This document shows, piece by piece, positions 8,504 through 16,791 of a DNA stretch of 21,094 nt. Origin of the DNA: a virus; IMG/VR virus record IMGVR_UViG_3300044624_001944, positions 1-21,094 of that record; one strand, written 5' to 3'. The position numbers and the translations under genes are program-made. The notes under the pieces are model-generated. The model had not been told where the DNA came from, searched no databases, and was given only the letters and a program-made list of their open reading frames with translations. The stretch's first letter is position 1. Every line of letters starts with the position of its first letter.

Positions 8504-9209
8504 TCCACCCGCCAGGGGTAGATAGCTTCCATTGTCTTGTTACTTTAAACCCTAACCCTACAGGTTCAGAATCCGCTCCTATTAGAAGCCAATTACAATC
8601 CGACGGAACTGTTATAAAGCTGCTTACATTAGGCGGAGTATCTACCCTTCCTATTTTACTAAGATCGGCCTTTACTGAACTTGATAGGTTACTAGCCCTT
8701 TCATAAGTGACAGTTTCTTGAAACGTAATGCTCGGAGCTAAGTAGGATTTAGTACCGTAAAATAATCTTTGTATAGGGGTATCCAGCTTAGTAAAGCCTA
8801 AGAAGGTTTCTCGTAGTGTGCCGACCTTTTCAAATTGAGCCCCCGTTTGTTCTGGGACTATGAATTTATCAAAATCTTTATGCTGCTGTATCGGCTCTGA
8901 GCTAACAGCAGATTTCATTGAATACTTGGGCAGCGACACGCCCGTTCCCTGCCCACCACCCTGTGGAGCAATACCTTCAAAATTAGCAGATATTCTGGCT
9001 ATGCCACCCTCTTCAAAAGTAACTTTTATGTTTTTCCTTAATAGGTAAGAGTAGTCTGGGTGTGCTGCCATCCCATTTGCGGCGCTTACCGCGCCTTCAT
9101 GGCTACAAGTGTATTCCACGGTGGCGCTGGTTATGCCCTCCTCTGAAATGGTCACCTGAGACCCGACGGTCTCAATGATACTTAAACTGCCTTTAACATC
9201 TACGGCCAT
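8460..9209 (-). CDS. Putative distal tail / tip protein downstream of tape measure
   Basis: This 249-aa protein begins 1 nt after the tape measure stop codon and ends 44 nt inside the giant repeat gene. In siphoviruses this slot usually holds the distal tail (Dit-like) protein that caps the tube and anchors the tip, and that is the working assignment, by position. The sequence is beta-rich, with a Gly-rich loop (APQGGGQGTG, residues 80-89) and a C-terminal segment WKLSTPGGWNAFIYG. I cannot match it to a named family. It has two cysteines in its visible core and no membrane helix. No Shine-Dalgarno sequence precedes the ATG, so reinitiation after the tape measure stop is likely. Confidence 0.5.
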   Translation of the reverse strand: MAVDVKGSLSIIETVGSQVTISEEGITSATVEYTCSHEGAVSAANGMAAHPDYSYLLRKNIKVTFEEGGIARISANFEGIAPQGGGQGTGVSLPKYSMKSAVSSEPIQQHKDFDKFIVPEQTGAQFEKVGTLRETFLGFTKLDTPIQRLFYGTKSYLAPSITFQETVTYERASNLSSSVKADLSKIGRVDTPPNVSSFITVPSDCNWLLIGADSEPVGLGFKVTRQWKLSTPGGWNAFIYGQGSTTGSD

Positions 9210-9210
9210 A

Positions 9211-12200
9211 CTATGTGATTCTGATTACTAGGGTTTTTGAGCTGTCTCTGTTGGCTTTAATAATGTTAGAATTAATGCTGTTAAGAACTGAATTCGCGCT
9301 CATTAACTCTTGAAGCTGTTGTTCCGCATACCTATCCCCGGAATCTGCGATCTCTGGAGTATTCAATAATCCAGCAGCCGCGCCAAAAGCAGGAGACTTC
9401 AGTGGTGAGCCATACATTAAATCTTGGATTCTTTCTTCATCTCGCGGTACCACCGTTTGTAGCCGCTGCATCATTGGGGTTACTATACTTTCAGGCGTAG
9501 CTTGACGCTGCGATTCTGAGCCGCCCATAAGCCCTCCCCTCCTTGCGACGCCGATGAAGTCGAGCATCTCTGGAGTAGTGATATCGTTTCCTGTAGCCCT
9601 ATAACCTAAAGCTGTGGTGACAGGCTGCCCTAACGACAGGCCCTTCTGCTCGATTGGCTTACCCATATCATCAAACGCAACTGCTACACCTCTTTGTATA
9701 GCGGAGGAAAGAGGAGTAGCTAACTCCAGCTTTGTTCCAAGCGTTGATGTTATGTTTGCTATGTTCTGCCTACCAAGAGACTGATTACTAATTGCGGAGG
9801 CCCTACTTGCCTCAGCACGAACTGCCTCCTCTAACTCACGTTGCTGAGCATTAACCCTCTCTATTTCATTACGCATCCGCTCTGGCATCTTTCCAGTCCT
9901 CGCCCACAGACCTAGGTCGGTTTGCATCTCAGGCTCCGTAACTGAGCCTGCTTTTGGCTTACGTGTAATCCCCTTTGTATCCTCCTTTAGGTCGACGCCA
10001 GCATTTCCGCCTTTCATTGCTGCGGTAAGGGCGTTAGTCGCTAACGTATTTTCTTTTGTAGCCTTTTCTAGTGGGGACGTTACCGCCCCAAATTTACTAG
10101 TCCATACGCCGGAACCTACTTCCTTCATAGAACCCACCACCAAGTTCATTGTATTGGCGGTCTTACCATCTAATTTAATCTCACCCACTCCGGTGCTAAC
10201 TTTTCCTCCAGTAACCTTATCCAATGTCTTCGTAGGCGCACTGGCAGGTGTGGGCGCATTTCTCGACATTAGAGAAGAGAATCTAGCCTTGTCGGCATCG
10301 AGTGTAGCTTTGCTTATAACATCGACAGGCTTAAAGGACGAAAGCGAATCGATAACAGGCCCAGCAAGTCCTTTGCTTAGAGCGTCGGCTACTGCCGACA
10401 GTGCCCCAGGCAGCGACTCTTTGGCCTTAGCGAGATCTTCTTTTGCTGAGCGTTCTAAATCGGAAGGGGCGGTACCTACGATAGTCCTAGCCTGTGCCGC
10501 AAATTGCTCTCTACTGCCTTTATAGTCCCCTACTATACCAACCCTTTCACCTTCTCGCTCAAGTTTTCTTAACGCAGCGTCTTGAGCTTTAATAAAGGGC
10601 TCTATGTAGGCGTTATACGCTTTTGAGGCTCGGTCAAGTTCAGCCCTGCTTTGGTCACTTCCGGTTATTTGAAGATCAATTGCGGCATTACGAACCGCGA
10701 AAGCTGCGCTACCGCTCTGTGCGGCCATAAGTTTGCGGTCTGCGTCCCCAGCTTCTAACCTTGCCTTTTGATAAGCAGGGCTGGTAGCCGATGACATGAC
10801 TCCGGCTGCTTCGCGCATTTTATGTACAAACACATCACCAGCGTACATTACGTTTTGGATCAACGATGTACTGAAGTCCTCGTTCCCCTTTATAAAATTA
10901 GCCATTGCTAATTTTATGGCCGCCGATAAAGCGTTACCTAACGCAGTGGCGACGTCCAACATGCCTCTCCAGAAACTTAGGCTTGCGGCTACCTTAAGTC
11001 CGCCTAGTAGAAACTGAACTGACGACTGCATGACGGCTACTAAAGCCCCCATAAAATAATTTATGGCAGTTCCAAAACCTATCCTTAATCCAGTACTTAC
11101 AATATCCCCTAAGTCTCCAAACTGACTTGCGTTTTTAAGCGTGTCTACGATATCGGCTATCCTGATTGATAAGTCCTTAGCCTGCTGCACAACCCCCCGC
11201 ATCATATCGCCAAAGCCGCTTCTGAATATTCTGTTAACTAGGTAATCCCAAGATGCTGTGAGTCTCTGAAAGTCTTTTCTTAGGTTGTTGGTAACATCCT
11301 GCTGCATTATAGCCGCTGTTCCTTGCGACTTATTTTGCACGGCGTTCAAAACGTCTAGGTACTGATTATATACAGTAATCAAGCTCCCAGCCGCCAAACC
11401 GCCACGAACACCAAAGATCGCCATTGCATCAGCAGCGTCAATGCCTCTCGCCCTTAGCGTGCCAATAATCTCCGAGAGCTTGTTCGCTCTTGGGTCTATC
11501 TTGGACATATCCAGCCCTAGAGCTTGCAGCTTCCTGCTAGAATATGAGGTCGTGTCGGTTAAGTCAGACAGCATGTCACGAAGCGTCGTACCTGCCTGAC
11601 TAGATTCAACCCCTGCTGTCGATAGCGCACCTACCGCAGACACCACCTCATAAAACGGCTGGTTTGCGCTTCGGGCAGCAGTACCAACGTAGGCCATCGC
11701 CACCCTAAGCTGGTCGATGCTTGTTTTAGAAACTGCGGATGTTTTGGCGAGCTTGTCTACGAAATCTGTAAGGTCAGAAGCAGACGCTTGGAACTGCGCC
11801 ATCATACTCGTAACAATACGAGATGCATCACCTACGTTCATCGCCTCTACCTCGGCAAGGGCCAGCGTATCGCCTAGTGACTGCACTGCTTGCTTCGTAG
11901 TGAGTCCGCCTTGCGTAAGTTCTTTAAGCGCCTCTGCGGCCTGGGTGGCGCTATAAGTAGTCGTTCTACCCATTCGGAACGCTTCACGCTCCATAGCCAA
12001 AAACGCATCGGTAGAATAATCAGAGGCGTTTCTTGAGACCGCCTTGACCATACCCATCGCGTTATCAAAGTCAGCCCCTGTCTGTAGTATCTTCTTACCA
12101 AATTCCTTAATCGCCTCAGCGCCAGCATAAGTGCCGACTAGTAAGACCAGCTCTCTTGCTAGAGAACCAACCACTGAACTAACGGTAGAGAACGCTGAGC

Positions 12201-13461
12201 TTGAAGACTTGACAGAAGACCCAGCGGATCTAGCAGCACTGCTTGTCGATCCATATGATGCCGCCAATCTACCCAAGAGGCCAATCTGGCTAGCAATACT
12301 CCCAGCAGCAATGCCTAGTATTCCAGTAAAAAGGCCCATTGAAGACCTTGCAGACCCTATTGCAGTGGAAAGAGAGCCCGAGATCGTGCCGAGCTGAACT
12401 AGTCGAGTGTAGAGACGCTGTGCGGAGCTGGCCGCTGCCCTTAACGCAGCAGCGAAGGGCCCGACGGCTGCGGTCATCGTGACAAACGCGCCCGAAACAC
12501 CAGGTGCCGCTGAGGCCATAGCACTAATCGAGGTAACTAACCTGGATGTGCTTGTGGACGATCTTGCGATGGTTGCTGTGGCAGAAGCAACTGTAGACAT
12601 CGCTGTGGCGTACCTTTGCAGGTTTACGATGTTTAGAGTAATTGCGTTAGATAGCAACTGAATGCCAGCGGCTTGCGCTGCCAAAGCACCTATAGAGGAA
12701 CTGGTGGCGGCTAACCCTCTACTCGCGCTCGCAATCGTCCTAAGCGCAGTTGCATAATTTTGAACGGGTCCAAGGGCAGTAGTTAATACACTACTTAGCC
12801 CGCTCATTCCCGTAATTTGCTGACGGAAGACATTCCCAATGTCAACAGCACCGAGCCGTTGAAAGGAACGAGCCATCGACGCCAGCATTCCTGGATAGGC
12901 GGATATGCTTGTCGAGCCCCTATCCAGAGCAACGGCTATAACCCCAATCTGCCTGGCTAACCTTGTGGCGTCTACAGAGTTTATTGCAGACGCAAACGCC
13001 TGTAACTGCGTTCCAGCAGCCGCGATATTTAGAGTGGCCGAGGAAGCACTAACTGCCGCTAGTGAGGCGGCTAACGTGCTTAACGGAGTAGCTAAGCGTA
13101 AAGCGGCAGTGCCCAGTCCGCTGACCGAGCCGACAAGCCCAGTCATAGCAATGTTAAGCTGACTGGCCTGCGTCACCATTGGCGACACGTTTATGCCAGA
13201 CAAGGCCCTATTAGCCGTGCTAGCCGCTGCGGCTACGGCGGTTAGTGGGACAGATAGACGGCCAGCCGCAGCCCCTAACGCATTTACCGAAGGTATAGCG
13301 CCGGACACCGCAGAATTAAACTGCTGTATCTGCGCTAGTACTCTTCCATTAAAAGTACTGCCTAGAGCGATTAGACTAGTACTAAGCCGCGCTAAAGCGT
13401 CTTCAGCGGATTTAGAATCAACCGATACTCCTAACGCGACTTCATGTGCCGTCTTAGCCAT
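9211..13461 (-). CDS. Tail tape measure protein
   Basis: This 1416-aa protein sets tail length and is probably ejected with the DNA. The first ~440 residues are extremely Ala/Ser/Thr-rich, low in charge and predicted to be helical. From about residue 460 to 760 comes the conserved phage tail tape measure core (TP901/PhageMin_Tail type), recognisable from segments such as FDNAMGMVKAVSRNASDY, ATQAAEALKELTQGGLT, STAGVESSQAGTTLRDML and DFQRLTASWDYLVNRIF. Hydrophobic stretches near 370-445 and 790-850 match the membrane-active segments usual in tape measures. The C-terminal third is hydrophilic and partly disordered. By the usual 0.15 nm per residue the tail would be about 210 nm. It follows the chaperone pair directly (9-nt gap to the frameshift stop), the canonical order. 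Confidence 0.95.
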   Translation of the reverse strand: MAKTAHEVALGVSVDSKSAEDALARLSTSLIALGSTFNGRVLAQIQQFNSAVSGAIPSVNALGAAAGRLSVPLTAVAAAASTANRALSGINVSPMVTQASQLNIAMTGLVGSVSGLGTAALRLATPLSTLAASLAAVSASSATLNIAAAGTQLQAFASAINSVDATRLARQIGVIAVALDRGSTSISAYPGMLASMARSFQRLGAVDIGNVFRQQITGMSGLSSVLTTALGPVQNYATALRTIASASRGLAATSSSIGALAAQAAGIQLLSNAITLNIVNLQRYATAMSTVASATATIARSSTSTSRLVTSISAMASAAPGVSGAFVTMTAAVGPFAAALRAAASSAQRLYTRLVQLGTISGSLSTAIGSARSSMGLFTGILGIAAGSIASQIGLLGRLAASYGSTSSAARSAGSSVKSSSSAFSTVSSVVGSLARELVLLVGTYAGAEAIKEFGKKILQTGADFDNAMGMVKAVSRNASDYSTDAFLAMEREAFRMGRTTTYSATQAAEALKELTQGGLTTKQAVQSLGDTLALAEVEAMNVGDASRIVTSMMAQFQASASDLTDFVDKLAKTSAVSKTSIDQLRVAMAYVGTAARSANQPFYEVVSAVGALSTAGVESSQAGTTLRDMLSDLTDTTSYSSRKLQALGLDMSKIDPRANKLSEIIGTLRARGIDAADAMAIFGVRGGLAAGSLITVYNQYLDVLNAVQNKSQGTAAIMQQDVTNNLRKDFQRLTASWDYLVNRIFRSGFGDMMRGVVQQAKDLSIRIADIVDTLKNASQFGDLGDIVSTGLRIGFGTAINYFMGALVAVMQSSVQFLLGGLKVAASLSFWRGMLDVATALGNALSAAIKLAMANFIKGNEDFSTSLIQNVMYAGDVFVHKMREAAGVMSSATSPAYQKARLEAGDADRKLMAAQSGSAAFAVRNAAIDLQITGSDQSRAELDRASKAYNAYIEPFIKAQDAALRKLEREGERVGIVGDYKGSREQFAAQARTIVGTAPSDLERSAKEDLAKAKESLPGALSAVADALSKGLAGPVIDSLSSFKPVDVISKATLDADKARFSSLMSRNAPTPASAPTKTLDKVTGGKVSTGVGEIKLDGKTANTMNLVVGSMKEVGSGVWTSKFGAVTSPLEKATKENTLATNALTAAMKGGNAGVDLKEDTKGITRKPKAGSVTEPEMQTDLGLWARTGKMPERMRNEIERVNAQQRELEEAVRAEASRASAISNQSLGRQNIANITSTLGTKLELATPLSSAIQRGVAVAFDDMGKPIEQKGLSLGQPVTTALGYRATGNDITTPEMLDFIGVARRGGLMGGSESQRQATPESIVTPMMQRLQTVVPRDEERIQDLMYGSPLKSPAFGAAAGLLNTPEIADSGDRYAEQQLQELMSANSVLNSINSNIIKANRDSSKTLVIRIT

Positions 13462-13470
13462 ATGATTAAC

Positions 13471-14111
13471 CTAAATTGCTTTTAGTAAATCTTCAAGCGA
13501 TTGTTCATATGCCACGACTCTGCATTTATACCCGCTCTTAACGTAGTAAAAATGCTCAAAACAAAATGCCACCTTTAATGGCATTTTATTAAAGATATAA
13601 CTCGCCCTCTCATTGGATACTTCAGAAACGATTCCAAGTATCCTTACGATCCAAGGAGGGCTTATGCGTTTCCCTGATCCGCCTCAGGGTCTTTGCTCAG
13701 CTTCATTACATCGGCTTTGGATTCAGCCTCTACACTAACCCTGGTAGAAGTCGAGTCTCTAAGCAGTTCGATGATCGAGCTAATAACGCCTTCAATCTCA
13801 TTAGGTGGGATTGTAGAGGCCATTTCAAGAGCTGCTTCAAGCAAAGCCTCCTTAGGCCCAAATACGAGTTTTGTGGCCTCCTTAATACTGAGGGTCTGTA
13901 CCTTAATAAAGATACAGCAATCTAGAACGATGTTATCAACTTCATCGATGGGTTTACCCGCGATAAGAGGGCTCTTGAGCTGTTGCAGCAAAGCGATAGA
14001 GGCCAGTGTAATCGGGTTTAGCTCATAACCCATGATTGTCTTCTTTGTATTCAACAGGCCGGAGTTAGCCGTCATGTTGAGGATCTCTTGAATGTCGGTT
14101 TCGTGTGTCAT
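13471..14111 (-). CDS. Tail assembly chaperone, -1 frameshift fusion (gpG-T-like)
   Basis: A -1 shift at GGGAAAC (13668-13674) joins the first 148 residues of the short chaperone to 65 more residues, ending at TAG 13471-13473, for a 213-aa fusion. The -1 frame is open throughout and reads like known T extensions: PPWIVRILGIVSEVSNER, then YIFNKMPLKVAFCFEHFYY, then a basic, less conserved end. The W-x2-R...MPL pattern is characteristic of frameshifted chaperone tails. No start codon with a ribosome site suits independent translation of this segment. The T part is expected to bind tail tube subunits while the G part binds the tape measure, the fusion being made at low ratio. This extension fills the otherwise unexplained gap between the chaperone and the tape measure. 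Confidence 0.93.
13563..13587. other. Hairpin inside the frameshift extension
   Basis: An 8-bp perfect stem (AAAATGCC, 13563-13570, with GGCATTTT, 13580-13587) encloses a 9-nt loop. It lies about 80-105 nt downstream of the slippery site within the T-like coding frame. On the minus strand it is followed by a short T-rich stretch, so it could act as a weak attenuator before the tape measure gene. It is too far for a standard frameshift stimulator. Confidence 0.45.
13662..14111 (-). CDS. Tail assembly chaperone, short form (gpG-like)
   Basis: This 149-aa, mostly helical protein lies just before the tape measure gene. Its segment ELNPITLASIALLQQLKSPL (residues 30-49) is typical of siphovirus tail assembly chaperones, which coat the tape measure and recruit tube subunits. 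The last ~25 residues are polar and probably flexible. The stop TAA (13662-13664) lies 3 nt after a slippery heptamer, so a fraction of ribosomes should shift by -1 into a longer product. The ATG at 14111 has no Shine-Dalgarno sequence and follows an A-rich stretch; Met13 is an alternative start. It lies 10 nt after the preceding gene. Confidence 0.85.
   Translation of the reverse strand: MTHETDIQEILNMTANSGLLNTKKTIMGYELNPITLASIALLQQLKSPLIAGKPIDEVDNIVLDCCIFIKVQTLSIKEATKLVFGPKEALLEAALEMASTIPPNEIEGVISSIIELLRDSTSTRVSVEAESKADVMKLSKDPEADQGNA
13668..13674 (-). promoter_or_regulatory. Programmed -1 ribosomal frameshift slippery site GGGAAAC
   Basis: The minus strand reads CAG GGA AAC GCA TAA in frame 0, which places the X-XXY-YYZ heptamer G-GGA-AAC exactly in register for tandem -1 slippage to GGG-AAA. 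The zero-frame stop follows within two codons. A purine-rich GAGG lies about 10 nt upstream, where an SD-like element can stimulate slippage as in dnaX, and a small hairpin (TCCTT/AAGGA, 7-nt loop) can form just downstream. The lambda G-T site is the closely related GGGAAAG. Confidence 0.93.
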
Positions 14112-14121
14112 GTTTTTTGGG

Positions 14122-14676
14122 TTAAAGGGCGCTAACTGGGTCTACCTGTACCATTCCGTTTGCGATACAGTTTTTATGTCTCTTGGAACCTTCCTGGACA
14201 AATATCGTAGCCGTACTAGAGGTGCTGGGCTTCAAAGCAATATAGGGTACACTTTGTTTTAGCAGGTTAGTGAGTACCGCTTTATTCTTTAAAGCCGCCA
14301 TAGCTACCGACATCGGATGGTCCTGATTGTCTTGGATAAACTTACTGTAATGCTTAAACGCATTCACCATCTCACTGGCCTTATACTTCTGCTCAACATC
14401 AACATCGTTGAATACAAAAGTATACTTATCCGTACCATCTTTAAACCGAAGATGCTTAACCCCGTCTTTGCTTTTTAACTTAAAGCCGATAGTTAGCAGG
14501 CATATCGCAAGATCGAAGTCCGAGACAATACATACGGTATCGCCCTCTTTGACACCATCTACCGTAAAAATGTCTGCGCCGTCAGAGGCAGTTTCGGCTG
14601 CATCTTGACGGCGCATACTTTGTTCCTTGAGCATAGTCTTAGGTTTTGGATGAGCTAAACGTAAAGTCTCGCTCAC
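14122..14676 (-). CDS. Hypothetical protein between tail tube and chaperone
   Basis: This protein has up to 184 aa and no recognised family. Its N-terminal ~40 residues are polar. A compact part near 35-115 contains KEGDTVCIVSDFDLAICLLT and a strand-rich YTFVFNDVDVEQKY; a C-terminal part ends near a Lys/Arg/His cluster (SKRHKNC). There is no membrane segment. It lies in the tail-assembly block, 20 nt after the tube-like gene and 10 nt before the chaperone, and may be a tail or minor head accessory. The start is uncertain: the longest reading uses GTG at 14676 without a Shine-Dalgarno; ATG at 14634 and ATG at 14616 are alternatives. The last is preceded by AAGGA at 7 nt and would give 164 aa. 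Confidence 0.6.
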   Translation of the reverse strand: MSETLRLAHPKPKTMLKEQSMRRQDAAETASDGADIFTVDGVKEGDTVCIVSDFDLAICLLTIGFKLKSKDGVKHLRFKDGTDKYTFVFNDVDVEQKYKASEMVNAFKHYSKFIQDNQDHPMSVAMAALKNKAVLTNLLKQSVPYIALKPSTSSTATIFVQEGSKRHKNCIANGMVQVDPVSAL

Positions 14677-14696
14677 TATTCGAGTTGTGGGTTAGG

Positions 14697-15035
14697 CTAG
14701 TTAATATTGTCGTAAGCCACTGCCTTAATCGTGGTCTTAACAAAGTCTTCGTTACTAGCAGAGTTCGTCACTTCTTCGATATACGCCGTTCCGGTGAACT
14801 GGAACGTGCTAATCGAGAGCTGCGCTCCGAGATCGCCAGCGTCGCCATAGCCTTCAACAGTAAGCTCGGTCATCGGATTAAGGAATACCACAGTGACGAT
14901 TTCACCGTCCTTGTTTCGTGCTTCCTTCTTTTCACGCTTACGGGACATCTGCACACTAGTAGTCGCAGTAAGCCCGCCTTCTTCGCTAGTAATCCCAAAT
15001 TTTATTTGGGTATTTCCGATCTGTACTATGGCCAT
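14697..15035 (-). CDS. Probable tail tube (major tail) protein, small
   Basis: This 112-aa, strand-rich protein lies between the tail terminator and the chaperone genes, the standard slot for the major tail tube subunit. The segments TATTSVQMSRKREKKEARN and DGEIVTVVFLNPMTELTVEG followed by GTAYIEEVT look like the beta-sandwich-plus-loop organisation of phage tube proteins, which pack as hexameric rings. At 112 aa it is short for a siphovirus tube protein, most being 140-250 aa, so it could represent a minimal tube fold. The ATG sits in a CATATG context with an A/T-rich leader and no Shine-Dalgarno sequence. Assignment relies on order and general composition, not on a recognised domain. Confidence 0.55.
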   Translation of the reverse strand: MAIVQIGNTQIKFGITSEEGGLTATTSVQMSRKREKKEARNKDGEIVTVVFLNPMTELTVEGYGDAGDLGAQLSISTFQFTGTAYIEEVTNSASNEDFVKTTIKAVAYDNIN

Positions 15036-15103
15036 ATGCTTTAAAATTATTGGTTAACCTGCTTACTCCTCTACTAACACTTAGGTATACTAGAGTCAAT
15101 AGT

Positions 15104-15664
15104 TTATTGAGGGGTACTCCGCGTTAGCCTTCGTTCAGCTCTATGTGTTGGCCATACGTCCAGCCTTACTTCAAAGAAACATTGAAATGTAAGCTCAGTG
15201 GTTACTGACTCTCCAATAGAGTACAGGAGCGGTTTAACGACTCCTGTGTTTAGCCTTGAGTCTACAACACCATTTTTATCTGTTTCAATTGAGTCCCTTA
15301 TAAGACAAATCCACTCCAACAACCCTTTCTTTGCAGTAGCATTTGTTGGGTCCCTTCTAAACCATCCGCTGCGCCTAGACGCGGCCATCCTGAACGTAAG
15401 GGTTAGCGCATCTGAGGTCGGCTGGTTCGCTTGAGCCGCTCCGTTTATAAATTGAGTAGGGGCTCCAGCAAATAAAGCCTCAGAGAAATCTACAGACCAA
15501 GGCTGCAACAAAGGGAGATCGTCCTCTCCGTCGATCTTATAGGTGCCTTCTTTATCGTACTTTAAGCCAGCCAAGAGCCCTCCAGCTTGGCAATGGTGTA
15601 TGATTCTTTCATTAATCTCCCAGGCGGCGGCTACTGATTGAAAGTTATCGTAGAAAGTACTCAT
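15104..15664 (-). CDS. Probable tail terminator / tail completion protein
   Basis: This 186-aa protein follows the gp10-like gene with an ATGA overlap (15661-15664). Order (connector, gp10-like, this gene, tube) and the strand-helix-strand layout fit tail terminator proteins (lambda gpU class), which stop tube growth and form the tail side of the joining interface. Supporting segments are SDALTLTFRMAASRRSG, a helix GLLEWICLIRDSIETD, and the late strand TTELTFQCFFEVRLDVW. The C-terminal ~15 residues are basic. I do not recognise the family with certainty, and a neck protein of another class is possible. Confidence 0.55.
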   Translation of the reverse strand: MSTFYDNFQSVAAAWEINERIIHHCQAGGLLAGLKYDKEGTYKIDGEDDLPLLQPWSVDFSEALFAGAPTQFINGAAQANQPTSDALTLTFRMAASRRSGWFRRDPTNATAKKGLLEWICLIRDSIETDKNGVVDSRLNTGVVKPLLYSIGESVTTELTFQCFFEVRLDVWPTHRAERRLTRSTPQ

Positions 15665-16149
15665 ATGCTATTTAGCATTTTAGCTAGTTCACTAACCCCA
15701 TAACCGGCTGCAAAGTTTACATTACGGGCTACCATACGGCGCGGCTTAATGCCTTTTACATAAGGCACTAGTATGTAGTCTCCTGGCCTACCTGATCTTG
15801 CTCTAATCAATGGAGGGAATACATTGGCTCTATATACATAGAAACCCCTCTTGTTTAGCGGTATGAAAAGCATGGGCTTTCTAACAGGCCCGTGGTCATT
15901 CGTACCGTGTTCAAGAAACCAAGCAGCATTCTGCTTGTTAAACGTGCGATAGCTTCCCATAGTCCTCCGCTGGACGACCCAAGCCCTCCTGGTTTCCCCA
16001 GTAAATCCCACTGGAGTAGCCGCCTTAATCCTACTCCTAGTGGCACTAAGCGTTTTAGACGCAACTTTGTCGCTCTCGTATTTAACGGCTTTCGACATAC
16101 GAGAAAGCCGCTGGATCGCCCCAGTCGCGTTAAAAAAGCCGGATGCCAT
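15661..16149 (-). CDS. HK97 gp10-like neck / tail completion protein
   Basis: This 162-aa protein matches the HK97 gp10-like family: an N-terminal helix with many Lys/Arg, the signature TPVGFTGETRRAWVVQ (residues ~46-61), an AAWFLEHGTNDHGP segment near 79-92 and a C-terminal helix after RRMVARNVNF. Members connect head completion and tail proteins at the neck. It starts 2 nt after the connector stop and overlaps the terminator gene by 4 nt, so the three are translationally linked. The length is typical. No Shine-Dalgarno sequence precedes the ATG. Confidence 0.8.
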   Translation of the reverse strand: MASGFFNATGAIQRLSRMSKAVKYESDKVASKTLSATRSRIKAATPVGFTGETRRAWVVQRRTMGSYRTFNKQNAAWFLEHGTNDHGPVRKPMLFIPLNKRGFYVYRANVFPPLIRARSGRPGDYILVPYVKGIKPRRMVARNVNFAAGYGVSELAKMLNSI

Positions 16150-16151
16150 TT

Positions 16152-16790
16152 CTAGAAGTTGTTGCCGCTACGGCGCACAAACCGCTCTAAAAGAGCGAAC
16201 ACCTCTTTATTGACGGTGTTGTCCAATATCATGGACTTAGAGCCGTCCAGGGCCACACTCTCAAGCCTACGCTCATTGCTCCAAGCCGCAGCCACAATCG
16301 TGGTAGCCCTACGCACCGCAGCGGGTAGGTCACTAGGCGGCTCCGTTAGCACTGGGTCGTTATTTGAATCCAATGCGAGAGTGTAGCCGAATTCTCCGTA
16401 TACCTCCACCCTACCCTCAAACGGGTAGTTGATCTGCCGCGTAGAGCTTACATTGATAATGTAGCGGCCTTCCTCGAAGTAGTACTCAATCTCCGTCAGT
16501 GCGAAGTCAGGAGAAGACGTTACCGTCGAGTCTTCCATATAGCGGACTTCAGAGATATCCACAATACGAAAGGGAAGAACAATATCATTACCAAGAACGG
16601 AACTACGTGGGACTCGATACGGCGTCGTCGTGTAATCATGGAACCAGAAGTCTCGTCTACAATAAGTGTCTACGTACCTAGAAGCGGCATTAATGCAGGC
16701 TAGGTACAGGTCGTCGTTTTCACTGCCTGAGTTTTTAGTCTCAAGCTGTACATCCGCCAACGTGCAGTAAGGCCGCTCCAGGGTAACCAT
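16152..16790 (-). CDS. Head-tail connector / adaptor protein (HK97 gp6-like)
   Basis: This 212-aa protein begins with RPYCTLADVQLET (residues 6-18), followed by a helix DDLYLACINAASRYVDTYCRR, a mostly strand region (~55-140), and C-terminal helices (PAAVRRATTIVAAAWSNERR, ~154-173). This helical-strand-helical layout and the opening 'Y(C)TLADVQ' are typical of phage head-tail connector proteins that form a 12-fold ring beneath the portal. It lies between the small protein at 16792 (1-nt gap) and the gp10-like gene (2-nt gap). It is longer than HK97 gp6 because of the strand insertion. Confidence 0.75.
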   Translation of the reverse strand: MVTLERPYCTLADVQLETKNSGSENDDLYLACINAASRYVDTYCRRDFWFHDYTTTPYRVPRSSVLGNDIVLPFRIVDISEVRYMEDSTVTSSPDFALTEIEYYFEEGRYIINVSSTRQINYPFEGRVEVYGEFGYTLALDSNNDPVLTEPPSDLPAAVRRATTIVAAAWSNERRLESVALDGSKSMILDNTVNKEVFALLERFVRRSGNNF

Positions 16791-16791
16791 A

